Assembly: GCA_905215625.1 (NCBI GenBank)
Contig: CAJMQQ010000037.1
Coordinates: forward strand, 1 to 27,489
DNA: 27,489 bases
From: an uncultured bacterium
GTDB lineage: Bacteria; Bacillota; Clostridia; Lachnospirales; Lachnospiraceae
Reading direction: 5' to 3'
How positions within the stretch are numbered: the first letter of the stretch is position 1; each line of letters starts with the position of its first letter. The notes below the pieces were generated by a model, which was not told the DNA's origin, did no database searches, and saw only the letters and a list, made by a program, of their open reading frames with translations. The position numbers and the translations under genes were made by a program. Of this stretch, positions 15,056 to 22,551 are shown piece after piece.

Positions 15056-18022
15056 ATGTTCAAACAGGTAAAGAAGGACAGATCCATTTTTGTATATTTG
15101 TTTTCTGCGATGAGTATCCTTACCCTGATTGGGATTATGATTTTAACCGGAAGTCTTACCATTGGCGGTATGTATGAAAAACTGAACCAGAATGCCAAGG
15201 ACATTATAGATCAGAAGGTAATTAACAGGAGCAGTTATGTGCAGAATGAGATGAATGGTAAATGGGCAGATTTGTCTGCACCCGCTGCAAATATTAATGA
15301 AATTGCAGAACGGCTGGATGCAGAAGGAGTGATCCAGTTTGAAACACTGGACAAAAATTCTGAGGAAGCAGCTCCGCTGATCATGGAAACGGTAGAAGAA
15401 CTGATTTCCATTATGCGGACCAGGCAGGTAACAGGGGCGTATCTGATTTTTAATACCCATGATTTAGATGCAGGAATCGAAGACAAACCGGGAATCTATC
15501 TGAGGGATTTGGATCCGCTTTCCAGAGAATCAGCGGGAAATGCAGACATTTTACTGGAACGCGCTCCGGCAGAAGTGGTGAAAGCGCTGAATATTGCTAC
15601 AGATTCCTCCTGGCAGCCGCGTTTTGAGTTTAAGAAAACAGAAACCCCGTATTACGATTTCTTTTATACGCCTTATCAGCAGGCAGCGTCTAATGAAAAG
15701 GGGTATGCAGCTGAAGATATGGGGTACTGGGGTGGAAAATACCGGTTAAAGGGAGTGAATTACGATGCCTTTACCTATTCCATTCCGTTGATTAACAGTG
15801 AGGGACTGGTTTATGGCGTTCTGGGAATCGATATTACGTTGGATTATTTGAAGAAACTGCTGCCAAGCTATGAATTATTAGAAGATGAGAACAGCAGTTA
15901 TATGCTGGCGATTAACAAGGAAGAAGAAAACGTCATTCAAAGCGTTGCGGTTCATGGGGAACTGGAAGCCATGGATTTATCTACTGTGGAACTTAATCAG
16001 GTGGGAAACGATTACTATCTGGACGAAAATGGCCAGACTTTTTATGCGTCCATGCAGTATTTAAATATTTATAATAACAATACGCCGTACAGTAATCATA
16101 AATGGTCTCTGATAGGAATGGTCAATACAAAAGAACTATTCCTGTTTACGGATAAAGTCCGATCGACTTTTATGGTTGCCGTTTTGATGACATTGGCAGT
16201 GGGGATTGTAGGAAGCTATTTTTTCAGCTATCTGATTTCCGAACCAATCCGCCGTCTGATAAAAGAGGTAGGAAAGGCCAAAATGAAAGAACAGGTAAGA
16301 TTCAGCCAGACCAGAATCAAAGAAATCGACCAGTTTGCCAGGACCATGGAACAACTGAACCAGAATATTGTGGATACTTCCATGAAGTTTACCAATCTGC
16401 TTCAGATGGCTAGTGTAAAACTGGCAGGATTTGAATACAATGAAGAAACCTGCGAACTATTTTTGTCTGACAATTATTTTGAAATTTTCCTCGATAGCCA
16501 GACAGAAGCGTCAGAGGTATCTCTGGATCAATTTAAGAAAAAAATGAAAGAATACGAGAAGTATATCGTCTCTTCTGATTATGATAAAAAAGGCTATTTA
16601 TTTCAGATTCCGGATGAAGAAAACTTTATTTATGTAAATATGCGTCTTTTGAAAAAAGGAAGTATTCATACCGGAGTAGTGGAAAATGTTACCGATACAG
16701 TAATTGAAAAACGGGTAATCGAATATGAACGGGATCATGACGCCTTGACCGGACTGTTAAACAGAGGCGCTTTTGTCCGGATGATTAACGAGCTGTTCTC
16801 TCTGCATAAAGACCAGTTGAAAACAGCGGCCCTTCTGATGCTGGATCTGGATAATCTGAAATATCTGAATGACAACTATGGACACGAAGTAGGGGACAAC
16901 TACATTGCCAAAGCCGGCCGGGTCTTTGTGGAACAGGTGCCAAAGCAGACGGTTGTTTCCAGAATCTCAGGCGACGAATTCTACCTTTTCTTTTATGGTT
17001 ATGAAAATGAAACGGAGATTGAGAAACGGATTTTGGAACTGAAACGGGAGATTGATGCCGCGACGATTACCGTTATGGACCAGGAATTTCAGATTACGGC
17101 GTCCGGCGGAGTGGCATGGTATCCCAAAGACAGCACGTCTTTCGAAAAACTCCAGCATTTTGCAGATTATGCCATGTATAAGATCAAACATACCAGTAAG
17201 GGAACCCTGACTAATTTTGACCGTGATGAATATATGAGGGATTCCATCAAGCGGGAAGCAAAAGAAGAACTGAAGTCCATGATTACGAATAAGACGCTGC
17301 AGTTCTACTTCCAGCCGATTATCAGCAGTAGAACCGGTAAAATTTTTGCTTATGAAGCGCTGATGCGTTCTTTTATGCCGTCTTTAAAATTCCCGCTGGA
17401 TATTTTGAAGATTGCAAAGGAAGAAAACTGTCTGGGTGCGATTGAAGAATTAACCTGGGAACTGTCTTTAGAATCGTTTGCCAGACACAAGAACTGCCGT
17501 CTGGTGGATTCAGATACTAGGATTTTCATTAATTCCATCGCAAACCAGATTCTGAGCCAGGAAAAGATCCGGGAACTGGAAGAAAAATATCCGGAATATC
17601 TCTCCAACATCGTCTTGGAAGTAACAGAAAGCGAGTGGGCCAACGAAGAACACCAGCAGCAGAAAGCAGAGTTGATGAAAAAATGGAATGGAAAAATTGC
17701 GCTGGATGATTATGGAAGCGGCTACAATGGCGACCGTATGCTGCTGATGACCGTACCGGAATTTATCAAAATTGACATGGAGATTATCCGGGATATTGAC
17801 AGCAATCCGGACAAGTGCAAGATTGTCGAGAACATTATAGGCTACGCCCACGAGCGAGGAATGAAAGTCATTGCAGAGGGAATTGAGACCATCGGGGAAC
17901 TGAAACAGGTAATAAAACTCCATGTGGATTATCTGCAGGGCTATCTGTTTTCCAAGCCCCAGTATCTGCCGCCCAGGATTCAGGAGGAAATGGTGCAGCT
18001 GATTCAGTTCCTGAATGAATAG
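15056..18022 (+). CDS. Membrane sensor with GGDEF and EAL domains (c-di-GMP turnover)
   Basis: This 988-residue protein is predicted to make or break cyclic di-GMP in response to an external signal. In order: a membrane segment (about 11-36), a large extracytoplasmic Cache-like domain (about 37-365), a second membrane segment (about 370-394), a HAMP-like linker with coiled coil (to about 440), a PAS-like region (about 445-560), GGDEF (about 562-722) and EAL (about 732-985). The GGDEF signature is SGDEF at 638-642, a variant with Ser at the first Gly, and no RxxD inhibitory site is seen at the usual distance upstream. The EAL side keeps EAL (767-769), TESE, DDYGSGY (from 884), IKID, AEGIET and QGYLFSKP, so phosphodiesterase activity is likely. 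The ATG at 15056 follows GGAGG, 15 bases after the lipoprotein gene. Confidence 0.93.
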   Translation: MFKQVKKDRSIFVYLFSAMSILTLIGIMILTGSLTIGGMYEKLNQNAKDIIDQKVINRSSYVQNEMNGKWADLSAPAANINEIAERLDAEGVIQFETLDKNSEEAAPLIMETVEELISIMRTRQVTGAYLIFNTHDLDAGIEDKPGIYLRDLDPLSRESAGNADILLERAPAEVVKALNIATDSSWQPRFEFKKTETPYYDFFYTPYQQAASNEKGYAAEDMGYWGGKYRLKGVNYDAFTYSIPLINSEGLVYGVLGIDITLDYLKKLLPSYELLEDENSSYMLAINKEEENVIQSVAVHGELEAMDLSTVELNQVGNDYYLDENGQTFYASMQYLNIYNNNTPYSNHKWSLIGMVNTKELFLFTDKVRSTFMVAVLMTLAVGIVGSYFFSYLISEPIRRLIKEVGKAKMKEQVRFSQTRIKEIDQFARTMEQLNQNIVDTSMKFTNLLQMASVKLAGFEYNEETCELFLSDNYFEIFLDSQTEASEVSLDQFKKKMKEYEKYIVSSDYDKKGYLFQIPDEENFIYVNMRLLKKGSIHTGVVENVTDTVIEKRVIEYERDHDALTGLLNRGAFVRMINELFSLHKDQLKTAALLMLDLDNLKYLNDNYGHEVGDNYIAKAGRVFVEQVPKQTVVSRISGDEFYLFFYGYENETEIEKRILELKREIDAATITVMDQEFQITASGGVAWYPKDSTSFEKLQHFADYAMYKIKHTSKGTLTNFDRDEYMRDSIKREAKEELKSMITNKTLQFYFQPIISSRTGKIFAYEALMRSFMPSLKFPLDILKIAKEENCLGAIEELTWELSLESFARHKNCRLVDSDTRIFINSIANQILSQEKIRELEEKYPEYLSNIVLEVTESEWANEEHQQQKAELMKKWNGKIALDDYGSGYNGDRMLLMTVPEFIKIDMEIIRDIDSNPDKCKIVENIIGYAHERGMKVIAEGIETIGELKQVIKLHVDYLQGYLFSKPQYLPPRIQEEMVQLIQFLNE

Positions 18023-18048
18023 GAAAGAAGCGGGCAAAGTTCTTGGAC

Positions 18049-18077
18049 TTGTAAAGTCTCCCTATTAATGTTATAAA
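18049..18077 (+). promoter_or_regulatory. Possible promoter of the hydratase gene
   Basis: TTGTAA (18049-18054), a 17-base spacer and TATAAA (18072-18077). The match is moderate. No clear terminator lies between the GGDEF-EAL gene and this promoter. Confidence 0.45.
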
Positions 18078-18110
18078 TAAAGAAGCAAATTACGATGAGG
18101 AGGAATCCAT

Positions 18111-20405
18111 ATGATTTCATTATATGACGGCGGCGTATATCTGGTAAACGGCACATCCCTGATTCCGGAGTCCGATCCGGCAAAAGTAGAGGCAATGACT
18201 GGAAAAGCTGTGGATAAAGAAGAAGCAAAAAAGGGAACAATCGCCTATTCCATTTTAAACGCTCATAATACAGCAGACGATATGGAACACTTAAAACTGC
18301 GGTTTGACGCTATGGCATCTCATGATATTACATTTGTAGGCATTGTTCAGACTGCAAAGGCATCTGGTATGGAACAGTTCCCAATTCCCTATGTGCTGAC
18401 CAACTGCCACAATACGCTGTGCGCAGTAGGAGGCACAATTAATGAGGATGACCATATGTTTGGCCTTTCTGCTGCAAAGAAATACGGCGGCATCTACGTT
18501 CCTCCCCATATTGCGGTCATTCACCAGTATATGAGAGAAATGATGGCAGGCTGCGGAAAGATGATTTTAGGTTCTGACAGCCATACCCGTTACGGCGCCC
18601 TGGGAACCATGGCAGTAGGAGAAGGCGGCGGCGAGTTGGTAAAACAGCTTCTTAGAGATACCTACGACGTCGCCTATCCGGGAGTAGTTGCCATTTACCT
18701 GGACGGAAAGCCAAATCCAGGCGTAGGCCCTCAGGATATTGCCCTGGCCATTATTGGGGCAGTCTTTAAAAACGGATATGTGAAAAATAAAGTCATGGAA
18801 TTTGTAGGCCCTGGCATTGCTTCTATGGATACGGATTTCAGAAACGGCGTAGACGTTATGACTACAGAGACGACCTGTCTGACCTCTATCTGGAAGACGG
18901 ACGAGGACACCAGGGCATATCTGACCATGCATGGACGGGGAGACGATTATAGAGAACTGAATCCGGCAGAGGTTGCTTACTATGACGGCTGCGTTTATGT
19001 GGATTTAAGTACCATTAAACCAATGATTGCACTGCCGTTCCATCCAAGCAATACCTATGAGATTGATGAATTAAATGCAAACCTTTCCGATATTTTAAGA
19101 GAAGTGGAAAAGAGCGCAGAAAAGATTGGCGGAAAGAATGCGTCCTTTACCCTGACCGATAAGATTAAAGACGGAAAACTTCTGGTCCAGCAGGGAATTA
19201 TCGCCGGATGCGCAGGCGGCAATTATACCAACGTAATCGAAGCGGCCAATGCATTAAGAGGAAAGAACTGCGGCTGCGATGAATTCTCACTGGCAGTTTA
19301 TCCATCTTCTCAGCCGGTATTTGCAGATCTGGTGAAAAAAGGAGCAGTTTCTGACTTAATGGCAGCAGGCGCAATTATCCGTACGGCATTCTGCGGCCCA
19401 TGCTTTGGAGCTGGAGACACCCCTTGCAACAATGGTTTAAGTATCCGTCACACAACCAGAAACTTCCCCAACCGTGAAGGTTCTAAGCCTGGCAACGGAC
19501 AGATGGCGGCAGTGGCTCTTATGGACGCCCGTTCCATTGCGGCAACAGCGGCAAATGGCGGTATTCTGACTTCCGCAGAGGGCATGGAATGCTTCGGAAA
19601 GGTTCCGGCATACGAGTTTGACCGGACCTCTTACGACCACAGAGTGTACTTTGGATTTGAAAAAGGCGACAAAGAAGCAGATCTGGTTTATGGTCCCAAC
19701 ATTAAGGACTGGCCGGAAATGAGTCCTCTGGCTGATAATATCGTGGTAAAAGTCTGCTCCAGGATTATGGATCCGGTTACCACTACAGATGAATTAATCC
19801 CATCTGGAGAAACCTCTTCTTACCGTTCCAATCCGCTGGGACTGGCAGAATTTACTCTTTCCAGAAGAGATCCGGAGTACGTCGGACGCACGAAAGAAGT
19901 GGACAAGTTAGAAAAGGCCAGAACTGCAGGACAGAATCCGCTGGAGCTGGATGAAGAGTTAAAGAATGTGTTTGCAAAGATCCGTACCATTTCCGGAAAT
20001 GAAGAAATTCAGGTAATGGATACAGAGATTGGAAGTATGGTTTATGCAGTAAAGCCAGGCGATGGCTCTGCCAGAGAGCAGGCGGCCAGCTGCCAGAGAG
20101 TGATCGGCGGGCTTGCGAATATCTGTAAAGAATATGCTACCAAACGTTACCGTTCCAACGTAATGAACTGGGGAATGCTGCCTTTCCAGATGGAAGAAGA
20201 ACCGGAATTCGAAGTAGGAGATTACATTTATATCCCTGGAATCCGCAAGGCATTAGACGGGGATCTGCAGAATATCAAAGCGTACGTAATCGGAGATACA
20301 ATAAAAGAAATCAAGCTGTACATTACAGATATGACCGCTGAAGAGCGGGAGATTGTAAAGGCTGGATGCCTGATTAATTATAATCGGAACCGTCAGAAGC
20401 AGTAA
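18111..20405 (+). CDS. Aconitase-family hydratase
   Basis: A 764-residue member of the aconitase superfamily, close in size to E. coli YbhJ, whose substrate is not established. Iron-sulfur ligands are in the aconitase pattern: Cys367 (AGCAGG), then Cys428 and Cys431 (FCGPC), about 61 residues apart. Other aconitase-like blocks include GSDSHTRYGALGTMAVGEGG. The C-terminal swivel domain is fused on the same chain (about residues 540-760). Citrate synthase and isocitrate dehydrogenase genes are absent from the window, so a role in the citric acid cycle is not supported by context. The start at 18111 is preceded by GAGGAGGA. The protein is full length with no sign of decay. Dehydratase or isomerase activity on a hydroxy-tricarboxylic acid is a family-level inference. 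Confidence 0.87.
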   Translation: MISLYDGGVYLVNGTSLIPESDPAKVEAMTGKAVDKEEAKKGTIAYSILNAHNTADDMEHLKLRFDAMASHDITFVGIVQTAKASGMEQFPIPYVLTNCHNTLCAVGGTINEDDHMFGLSAAKKYGGIYVPPHIAVIHQYMREMMAGCGKMILGSDSHTRYGALGTMAVGEGGGELVKQLLRDTYDVAYPGVVAIYLDGKPNPGVGPQDIALAIIGAVFKNGYVKNKVMEFVGPGIASMDTDFRNGVDVMTTETTCLTSIWKTDEDTRAYLTMHGRGDDYRELNPAEVAYYDGCVYVDLSTIKPMIALPFHPSNTYEIDELNANLSDILREVEKSAEKIGGKNASFTLTDKIKDGKLLVQQGIIAGCAGGNYTNVIEAANALRGKNCGCDEFSLAVYPSSQPVFADLVKKGAVSDLMAAGAIIRTAFCGPCFGAGDTPCNNGLSIRHTTRNFPNREGSKPGNGQMAAVALMDARSIAATAANGGILTSAEGMECFGKVPAYEFDRTSYDHRVYFGFEKGDKEADLVYGPNIKDWPEMSPLADNIVVKVCSRIMDPVTTTDELIPSGETSSYRSNPLGLAEFTLSRRDPEYVGRTKEVDKLEKARTAGQNPLELDEELKNVFAKIRTISGNEEIQVMDTEIGSMVYAVKPGDGSAREQAASCQRVIGGLANICKEYATKRYRSNVMNWGMLPFQMEEEPEFEVGDYIYIPGIRKALDGDLQNIKAYVIGDTIKEIKLYITDMTAEEREIVKAGCLINYNRNRQKQ

Positions 20406-20439
20406 AAGATACTATAGCATCAGTGTATAGGGGCAATAC

Positions 20440-20495
20440 GGTCAGAAATGCCCGGATAGCGCGTCTGCAAGGCACTATCTGACCTATTTCTGACT
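20440..20495 (+). other. Nested dyad in the leader before the HAD gene
   Basis: GTCAGAAAT (20441-20449) pairs with ATTTCTGAC (20486-20494), and inside it GGATAG (20454-20459) pairs with CTATCT (20475-20480). As an alternative, GGTCAG (20440-20445) can pair with CTGACC (20479-20484), which excludes the outer stem. No T run follows, so it is not an ordinary terminator. It could be a leader structure or a small palindromic repeat. The 115-base gap 20406-20520 holds nothing else recognisable. Confidence 0.45.
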
Positions 20496-20520
20496 CTGTC
20501 GGCCTCAAGTGGAGAGAACC

Positions 20521-21333
20521 ATGAATTACAAAATGATTGTGCTGGATTTAGACGGCACATTGACCAATCGGGAGAAGAAAATCACTCCCAGAACTAAGAA
20601 TGCGTTAATGGAGGCGGAAAAGCGGGGAATCCTCGTAGTTCTGGCCTCTGGCCGCCCCACACAGGGAATTGTCCACCTGGCAGAAGAACTGGAACTGAAC
20701 AAATACGGCGGTTATATTCTGGCATTTAACGGAGGTCTGATTATAGACTGCACCACAGGCCAGCCGGTGTCTTCGGTTCTGCTGCCCCAGCAGATTAACC
20801 GGAAAATTATGAAACTGGCAGAAGAACACCGGGTAAATATTCTGACCTATGAAAACGACACGATTTTGACAAAGAAAAAAGACGACCCTTATGTAGAGTT
20901 AGAAGCAAAAATCAACAGCCTTGCCATACGGGAACTGGAAGATATGGAAGAATACGTAGCAGGTCTTACGGTTCCCAAATTCCTGATGGTAGATGATGGA
21001 GGGTATCTGGCGACTATAGAACCTCTTGTAAAAGCGGCGCTGGGAAGAGATTTTTCCGTATATCGGTCAGAACCGTTCTTTTTGGAGATTCTTCCGAAAG
21101 GGATCGACAAGGCCCAAAGGCTGGAAGTATTGTTAGGAATCCTGGGAATTGCCAGGGAAGAGATGATTGCCTGCGGAGATGGATATAATGATTTGACCAT
21201 GATTCAATATGCAGGTCTTGGGATTGCCATGGAAAATGCGGTTTTTCCAGTCCGGAAAGCGGCAGATTACATTACAGCATCCAACGAGGAAGATGGTGTA
21301 GCTCTGGCAGTGGAAAAATTTTTGCTTTCTTGA
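20521..21333 (+). CDS. Cof-type HAD-superfamily phosphatase
   Basis: A 270-residue cytoplasmic phosphatase of the HAD IIB (Cof) class, which removes phosphate from small molecules such as sugar phosphates or nucleotides. Motif I is LDLDGTLT near the N-terminus (nucleophile and acid-base Asp). Motif II is the Ser of VLASGRPTQG, and motif IV is ACGDGYNDLTM near residue 220. The type IIB cap lies between about residues 85 and 190. I chose ATG 20521 because GGAGAG (20511-20516) precedes it. Substrate cannot be told from sequence, and the neighbours give no strong hint. Confidence 0.9.
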   Translation: MNYKMIVLDLDGTLTNREKKITPRTKNALMEAEKRGILVVLASGRPTQGIVHLAEELELNKYGGYILAFNGGLIIDCTTGQPVSSVLLPQQINRKIMKLAEEHRVNILTYENDTILTKKKDDPYVELEAKINSLAIRELEDMEEYVAGLTVPKFLMVDDGGYLATIEPLVKAALGRDFSVYRSEPFFLEILPKGIDKAQRLEVLLGILGIAREEMIACGDGYNDLTMIQYAGLGIAMENAVFPVRKAADYITASNEEDGVALAVEKFLLS

Positions 21334-21343
21334 GTTGAAACTG

Positions 21344-21372
21344 TAGACTTTCGAACTTTAGTATGCTAAAAT
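21344..21372 (+). promoter_or_regulatory. Possible promoter of the yerC-like gene
   Basis: TAGACT (21344-21349), a 17-base spacer and an extended -10, TGC before TAAAAT (21367-21372). The -35 is weak, but the TGn extension would compensate. Confidence 0.5.
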
Positions 21373-21414
21373 AATATTGTACGAAAAGCAGAGCTAAAAA
21401 AGGGGCGTTAATAC

Positions 21415-21726
21415 ATGAACAAAAAACTCAGGACAGATGCGGTCAACCACCTGTTTCAGGCGATTCTGACCTTAAAGTCACCAGAAGAATGTTACATCTT
21501 CTTTGAGGATGTATGTACGATTAATGAGCTGCTTTCTTTGTCACAGCGCTATGAAGTAGCAAAGATGCTGCGGGAAGGCAAGACTTATCTGGAGATTGCA
21601 GAAAAGACAGGGGCTTCCACAGCCACCATCAGCCGTGTGAACCGCTCCCTCAACTATGGAAATGATGGATACGACATGGTATTTTCCAGATTAGAGGAAC
21701 AGGCACAGGATGCAGAAGAATCATAA
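21415..21726 (+). CDS. YerC/YecD family TrpR-like transcriptional regulator
   Basis: A 103-residue DNA-binding protein of the TrpR-related YerC family. The helix-turn-helix is in the C-terminal half (SLSQRYEVAKMLREGKTYLE and IAEKTGASTATISRVNRSL, about residues 39-79). The N-terminal helices would form the dimer interface. A homologue, yerC, lies near pcrA in B. subtilis, and pcrA follows about 0.8 kb downstream here. Regulatory targets are not known from this sequence. The ribosome binding site is the AAAGGGGC stretch before ATG 21415. The gene ends at a bidirectional terminator facing the DUF1836 gene. Confidence 0.88.
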   Translation: MNKKLRTDAVNHLFQAILTLKSPEECYIFFEDVCTINELLSLSQRYEVAKMLREGKTYLEIAEKTGASTATISRVNRSLNYGNDGYDMVFSRLEEQAQDAEES

Positions 21727-21743
21727 TGTCTGCAGCTAAATGT

Positions 21744-21789
21744 AAAAATCGAGCAGAAAAGAGGAAATCCCTTATCTGCTCGATTTTTT
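21744..21789. terminator. Bidirectional terminator between convergent genes
   Basis: AAAAATCGAGCAGA (21744-21757) pairs perfectly with TCTGCTCGATTTTT (21775-21788), a 14-bp stem with A and T tracts at its ends. It lies between the yerC-like gene (+) and the DUF1836 gene (-) and can serve both. Confidence 0.92.
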
Positions 21790-21798
21790 CTCATCGTG

Positions 21799-22416
21799 CT
21801 ATTTCTTTTTCTTACCAGAACTGTCATGTTCTGCCCGAAGCCCATCAATCAGCATTTCAATCATCTGGTTTTTCAGATATACATCAAAGGAAAGCTCACA
21901 GATAAAGGAAAAAAGCTGGAGGTATTCCCGGTCTGCTTCTTCTGCTTCCGGAAACGTCCTGCTGGCCTGACGGAATTTTTCTGCCACATCTGCTTTTAAA
22001 TTCTCCATCTGACTGTCTTCTAAAGCAAAGACCTCATTGTAAATAGTCTCTAAAGACAAACCGGACTGGCTGTTAAAATGTTCTCCTGAAATTGGCCGGA
22101 ACAATTCTTCAATGTCATGAAAAGAAAGAAGATTCTTAAAGTAATAGATAAAAATCAGCATCAGCATATGCTCTTTGGAATACTTCTTCTTAATCGGCGG
22201 AGGCAGGAGATTGTTTTTGGCATAATTGTTAATCATGGTCTTGGTCAGAACCTTGTCTTCTGGATAGCGTTTGGTGTGGCCTAAGTGTTCATCCATAAAC
22301 GTCGTTACCTGATCCATATACAGCGGAATATCTGGAATGGAGTCTGGCTTAATATAGGACAAAGAATCCAGGCGGGCGAATAAGTCTTTTAATCGTTCTT
22401 CATTTGTTTTGCTCAT
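21799..22416 (-). CDS. DUF1836 domain-containing protein
   Basis: A 205-residue predicted cytoplasmic protein of the DUF1836 family, common in Firmicutes and of unknown function. The N-terminal part contains TKTMINNYAKNNLLPPPIKK, which resembles a MerR-like winged-helix DNA-binding segment, followed by KKYSKEHMLMLIFIYYFKNLLS; the rest is mostly helical. A regulatory role is only inferred. I chose the ATG whose A is at 22416 because AGAGGTGAC precedes it on the minus strand; the longer frame back to 22521 would run through the promoter. It is the only gene on the minus strand and is divergent from pcrA. The C-terminus is a short run of lysines. Confidence 0.8.
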   Translation of the reverse strand: MSKTNEERLKDLFARLDSLSYIKPDSIPDIPLYMDQVTTFMDEHLGHTKRYPEDKVLTKTMINNYAKNNLLPPPIKKKYSKEHMLMLIFIYYFKNLLSFHDIEELFRPISGEHFNSQSGLSLETIYNEVFALEDSQMENLKADVAEKFRQASRTFPEAEEADREYLQLFSFICELSFDVYLKNQMIEMLIDGLRAEHDSSGKKKK

Positions 22417-22435
22417 GTTGTCACCTCTTTGCTCT

Positions 22436-22464
22436 ATTATATAGTATTGGAAACTAGATAGCAA
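22436..22464 (-). promoter_or_regulatory. Promoter of the DUF1836 gene
   Basis: On the minus strand: TTGCTA (22464-22459), a 17-base spacer and TATAAT (22441-22436), about 20 bases before the start codon. Confidence 0.72.
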
Positions 22465-22506
22465 GAGGGAAAGCATAAAAATAAGTAGGCGAAGTCCGAT
22501 AGAATA

Positions 22507-22515
22507 TGTTATAAT
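22507..22515 (+). promoter_or_regulatory. Extended -10 promoter of pcrA
   Basis: TGT followed by TATAAT (22510-22515) is an extended -10 element. No good -35 is visible at 17 bases upstream. It lies 36 bases before the pcrA ATG in the 135-base divergent region shared with the DUF1836 gene. Confidence 0.55.
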
Positions 22516-22551
22516 AAGCATCAGGCAAAAAAATACATAAGGAGTAGTTTC

